Part shown: one piece after another, positions 61,798 to 64,000 of the stretch
Numbering within the stretch: the stretch's first letter is position 1
Layout: the number at the start of each line of letters is the position of its first letter
NCBI RefSeq assembly: GCF_009910705.1
Contig: NZ_JAAAXJ010000001.1
Span: 310,001 to 374,000 of the forward strand
Source: Microvirga arsenatis
Lineage (GTDB): Bacteria > Pseudomonadota > Alphaproteobacteria > Rhizobiales > Beijerinckiaceae
Reading direction: 5' to 3'
DNA length: 64,000 bases
Program-made: the position numbers and the translations under genes
Notes under the pieces: generated by a model
What the model was told of the DNA's origin: nothing
What the model saw: the letters and a program-made list of their open reading frames with translations, nothing else
Databases searched by the model: none

Positions 61798-63078
61798 ATG
61801 GAAATCTGGGTTCTCTTCGGCGTCTTCACGCTGCTGCTGTTGATCGGCACTCCCGTCGCCTTCTGTTTGGGCATCGCATCGCTGGCCACGATTCTCTACA
61901 TGGGCTTGCCGCCTGTCGTGGTGTTCCAGCAGATCAATTCCGGCATGAATGCCTTTGCCATGATGGCAATTCCGTTCTTCATCTATGCCGGCGACCTGAT
62001 GATGCGGGGCGGCATCGCCGATCGCTTGATCCGTCTGGCGGCGGGCTTCGTCGGCCACTTGCGCGGCGGTCTCGGCCAAGTGAACGTCGTCGCTTCCACC
62101 CTCTTCGGCGGCATCTCCGGCTCGGCCATCGCCGATGCTTCTGCGATCGGCGGCATCATGATCCCGCAGATGGAAAAGCGGGGCTACGCCAAGGATTACA
62201 GCGTCAACGTCACGGTCAACGCTGCGATCATCGCGCTGCTCATCCCGCCCTCGCACAACATGATCATCTATTCGATCGCGGCAGGCGGCACGATTTCGGT
62301 GGCAGATCTCTTCACCGCCGGCGTCGTCCCGGGCCTGCTTCTCGCCGCCGCCTTGATGATCACCGCCTATATCGTTGCGGTCCGGAGGGGCTATCCCGCC
62401 GATCCTTTCCCTGGGTTCCGCCTGCTGGCCTACTTCTTTGTCTCCGCGGTCCCGGGCATTCTGCTGATCTTCATCATCTTCGGCGGCGTGCGCTCAGGCG
62501 TGTTCACGGCAACGGAGAGTTCGTGCATCGCGGTGTTGTATGCTTTGCTGGTGACTCTCTTCGTCTACCGCGAGATGAACTGGGAAAACTTCGTCGAGGC
62601 GACTCTAGGCGCGGTGCGGACCACCGCCATGGTCCTCCTGGTCATCGGCACGGCCAGCGCCTTCGGTTGGCTCATGGCCTTCCTGCAGGTGCCTCAGGCG
62701 ACGATCTCGCTGATGCAGGCCTTGTCGGACAACCCCATCGTCGTCCTGCTGCTCATCAACGTGATCCTGCTGGTGCTCGGCACCTTCATGGACATGGCGC
62801 CGATGATCATCATCTGCACCCCGATCTTCCTGCCCGTGATCAAGGCCTTCGGCATCGATCCGGTCCATTTCGGAGTGATCCTGATCCTCAATGCGGGCAT
62901 CGGGCTCAACACGCCGCCGGTGGGCTCCGTGCTCTTCGTCGGCTGCGCGGTGGGCAAGATCTCCATCGGCGAGGCGATGAAGACCATCTGGCCCTTCCTG
63001 GGGGCGAGCGTCCTCGTCCTGCTCCTCGTCACCTACATTCCCGGCCTGTCGCTCTGGCTTCCGGCCCTGTTTCGCTGA
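61798..63078 (+). CDS. dctM: TRAP transporter large permease DctM
   Basis: This 426-residue sodium-coupled permease subunit of the DctM family has about a dozen helices. Signature segments include MMAIPFFIYAGDLMMRGG, STLFGGISGSAIADASAIGG, LLIPPSHNMIIYS and MDMAPMIIICTPIFLPV, the last near NAGIGLNTPPVGSVLFVG. It moves the substrate delivered by DctP. The start ATG at 61798 follows dctQ closely. kduI begins 24 bases after the stop. Confidence 0.94.
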   Translation: MEIWVLFGVFTLLLLIGTPVAFCLGIASLATILYMGLPPVVVFQQINSGMNAFAMMAIPFFIYAGDLMMRGGIADRLIRLAAGFVGHLRGGLGQVNVVASTLFGGISGSAIADASAIGGIMIPQMEKRGYAKDYSVNVTVNAAIIALLIPPSHNMIIYSIAAGGTISVADLFTAGVVPGLLLAAALMITAYIVAVRRGYPADPFPGFRLLAYFFVSAVPGILLIFIIFGGVRSGVFTATESSCIAVLYALLVTLFVYREMNWENFVEATLGAVRTTAMVLLVIGTASAFGWLMAFLQVPQATISLMQALSDNPIVVLLLINVILLVLGTFMDMAPMIIICTPIFLPVIKAFGIDPVHFGVILILNAGIGLNTPPVGSVLFVGCAVGKISIGEAMKTIWPFLGASVLVLLLVTYIPGLSLWLPALFR

Positions 63079-63101
63079 CCATTTTTCTCAAAGAGGCACC
63101 G

Positions 63102-63938
63102 ATGACCATCGAAATCCGGCAGGTATGCCATCCTGAGGCCGTCCGTCATTTCAGTGCGGCCGAACTGCGCCGCCACTTCCTCATCGAGACGCTTTTCGTT
63201 CCCGGTGAGGTCAAACTGACCTACAGCCACATCGACCGGCTGGTGGTGGGCGGCGCGACGCCGACCGCCGGTGCGATCAAGCTGGAGTCCCATAAGCAGA
63301 TCGGCTCCCCCAACTTCCTCGACCGCCGCGAGCTCGGCGTCGTGAATCTCGGCGGTGCGGGGCGCGTGCAGACGGATGGGGACCTTCATGATCTTGGCCC
63401 CCGCGATGCCCTCTATGTCGCCATGGGCACGAAGGATGTCCGCTTCGAGAGCCTCGATGCAGGCAATCCCGCCAAGTTCTATCTCGTCAGCACTCCGGCG
63501 CATGCGCGGTTTGAGACGGTGAAGATCGGTCTCGACCGTGCCCGCCGCGTGGACCTCGGCGATGCCGCTAACGGCAATGTCCGTACGATCTTCCAGATGA
63601 TCCATCCGGAGGTGTGCCGCTCGGCCCAACTCGTGCTCGGCATGACGCAGCTCAAGCCGGGGAGCATGTGGAACACCATGCCGGCCCATGTTCATGACCG
63701 CCGTTCGGAGGTCTACGTCTATTTCGATCTCCCGCAGGATGCCCGCGTGTTCCATTTCATGGGCGAGCCGGAGGAGACCAAGCATCTCGTCGTCGCCAAC
63801 GAGCAGGCGGTTCTTTCCCCCGGTTGGTCGATCCATTCGGGAGTCGGCACCAGCAACTATGCCTTCGTTTGGGCGATGGGTGGTGACAACCAGGATTTCA
63901 CCGACATGGATATGGTGCCGATGGGCACCCTTCGATGA
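63102..63938 (+). CDS. kduI: 5-dehydro-4-deoxy-D-glucuronate isomerase
   Basis: KduI converts 5-keto-4-deoxyuronate (from pectin or alginate oligomers) to 2,5-diketo-3-deoxygluconate. The 278-residue cupin protein is of normal length. The zinc motif H-x-H-x5-E is present in AHVHDRRSEVYVYF, and the C-terminal WAMGGDNQDFTDMDMVP is diagnostic. The first half contains VGGATPTAGAIKLE, the KduI strand block. kduD follows, so both steps to 2-keto-3-deoxygluconate are encoded together with the uptake system. Confidence 0.96.
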   Translation: MTIEIRQVCHPEAVRHFSAAELRRHFLIETLFVPGEVKLTYSHIDRLVVGGATPTAGAIKLESHKQIGSPNFLDRRELGVVNLGGAGRVQTDGDLHDLGPRDALYVAMGTKDVRFESLDAGNPAKFYLVSTPAHARFETVKIGLDRARRVDLGDAANGNVRTIFQMIHPEVCRSAQLVLGMTQLKPGSMWNTMPAHVHDRRSEVYVYFDLPQDARVFHFMGEPEETKHLVVANEQAVLSPGWSIHSGVGTSNYAFVWAMGGDNQDFTDMDMVPMGTLR

Positions 63939-63948
63939 GAGGATCGTG

Positions 63949-64000
63949 ATGAGCATCTCCTTCGACCTCACGGGAAAGACGGCCCTCGTCACCGGTGCAA
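63949..64000 (+). CDS. kduD: 2-deoxy-D-gluconate 3-dehydrogenase (partial, cut by window end)
   Basis: Only the first 17 codons are visible: MSISFDLTGKTALVTGA, the N-terminus of an SDR enzyme up to the cofactor motif. Position directly after kduI (ten bases) and the FDLTGKTALVTG sequence support KduD, which reduces 2,5-diketo-3-deoxygluconate. A generic SDR cannot be excluded from this fragment. Confidence 0.7.
   Translation, partial: MSISFDLTGKTALVTGA

Overview
The window is GC-rich alphaproteobacterial chromosome of the order Rhizobiales (Hyphomicrobiales). I favour Methylobacteriaceae, and Microvirga or a close relative in particular. The basis is gene order (yajC-secD-secF; uvrA/ssb/marC/gyrA/coaD/two cyclophilins/queA/tgt), paralogous DUF6894 genes, a DUF1127 gene, an HWE-type histidine kinase, and families of palindromic intergenic repeats typical of these genomes. 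No rRNA, CRISPR array, complete IS or phage module was seen. The only RNA gene found is tRNA-Lys(TTT).

Layout. 1-8 kb is housekeeping: a DUF815 ATPase, the Sec accessory operon (yajC, secD, secF) running into an Mth938-fold gene and a squalene/phytoene-synthase-like gene, then trmFO and an SDR reductase. 8-20 kb is envelope and signalling: DUF1127, MscS channel, an RTX protein, small secreted proteins (one with a good EcfG-type stress promoter), DUF2231, a GGDEF protein, YidB and a hybrid histidine kinase. 20-35 kb is the uvrA-ssb-marC-gyrA neighbourhood, interrupted by three RTX genes, a decayed RTX tail, an M20 peptidase, GNAT, PP2C and SIMPL genes and a repeat-filled 1.26-kb gap. 35-44 kb is a dense housekeeping run: gyrA, coaD, ppiA, a TolA-C-like gene, ppiB, queA, tgt and tRNA-Lys.

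44-59 kb is the most unusual part. It has a CHASE/GAF/PAS/HWE sensor kinase and a GAF protein, then a GH10 glycosidase divergent from a three-gene partner-switching cassette (SpoIIE-type phosphatase, STAS protein, RsbW-like ATPase). Next come a PIG-L deacetylase overlapping a second STAS gene, and a cellulose-synthase-like glycosyltransferase divergent from a 1051-residue TPR/beta-barrel outer-membrane protein. Together these look like an exopolysaccharide synthesis, modification, export and trimming locus under partner-switch control. This is my main candidate for an undescribed system.

59-64 kb is a uronate (pectin or alginate breakdown) uptake and catabolism operon: a divergent GntR/FCD regulator, TRAP transporter dctPQM, kduI and the start of kduD, which is cut by the window edge.

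Together the window suggests a soil- or plant-associated bacterium that secretes RTX beta-propeller proteins, makes a surface polysaccharide and uses plant uronates. Family assignments are by eye from motifs; no database search was run.
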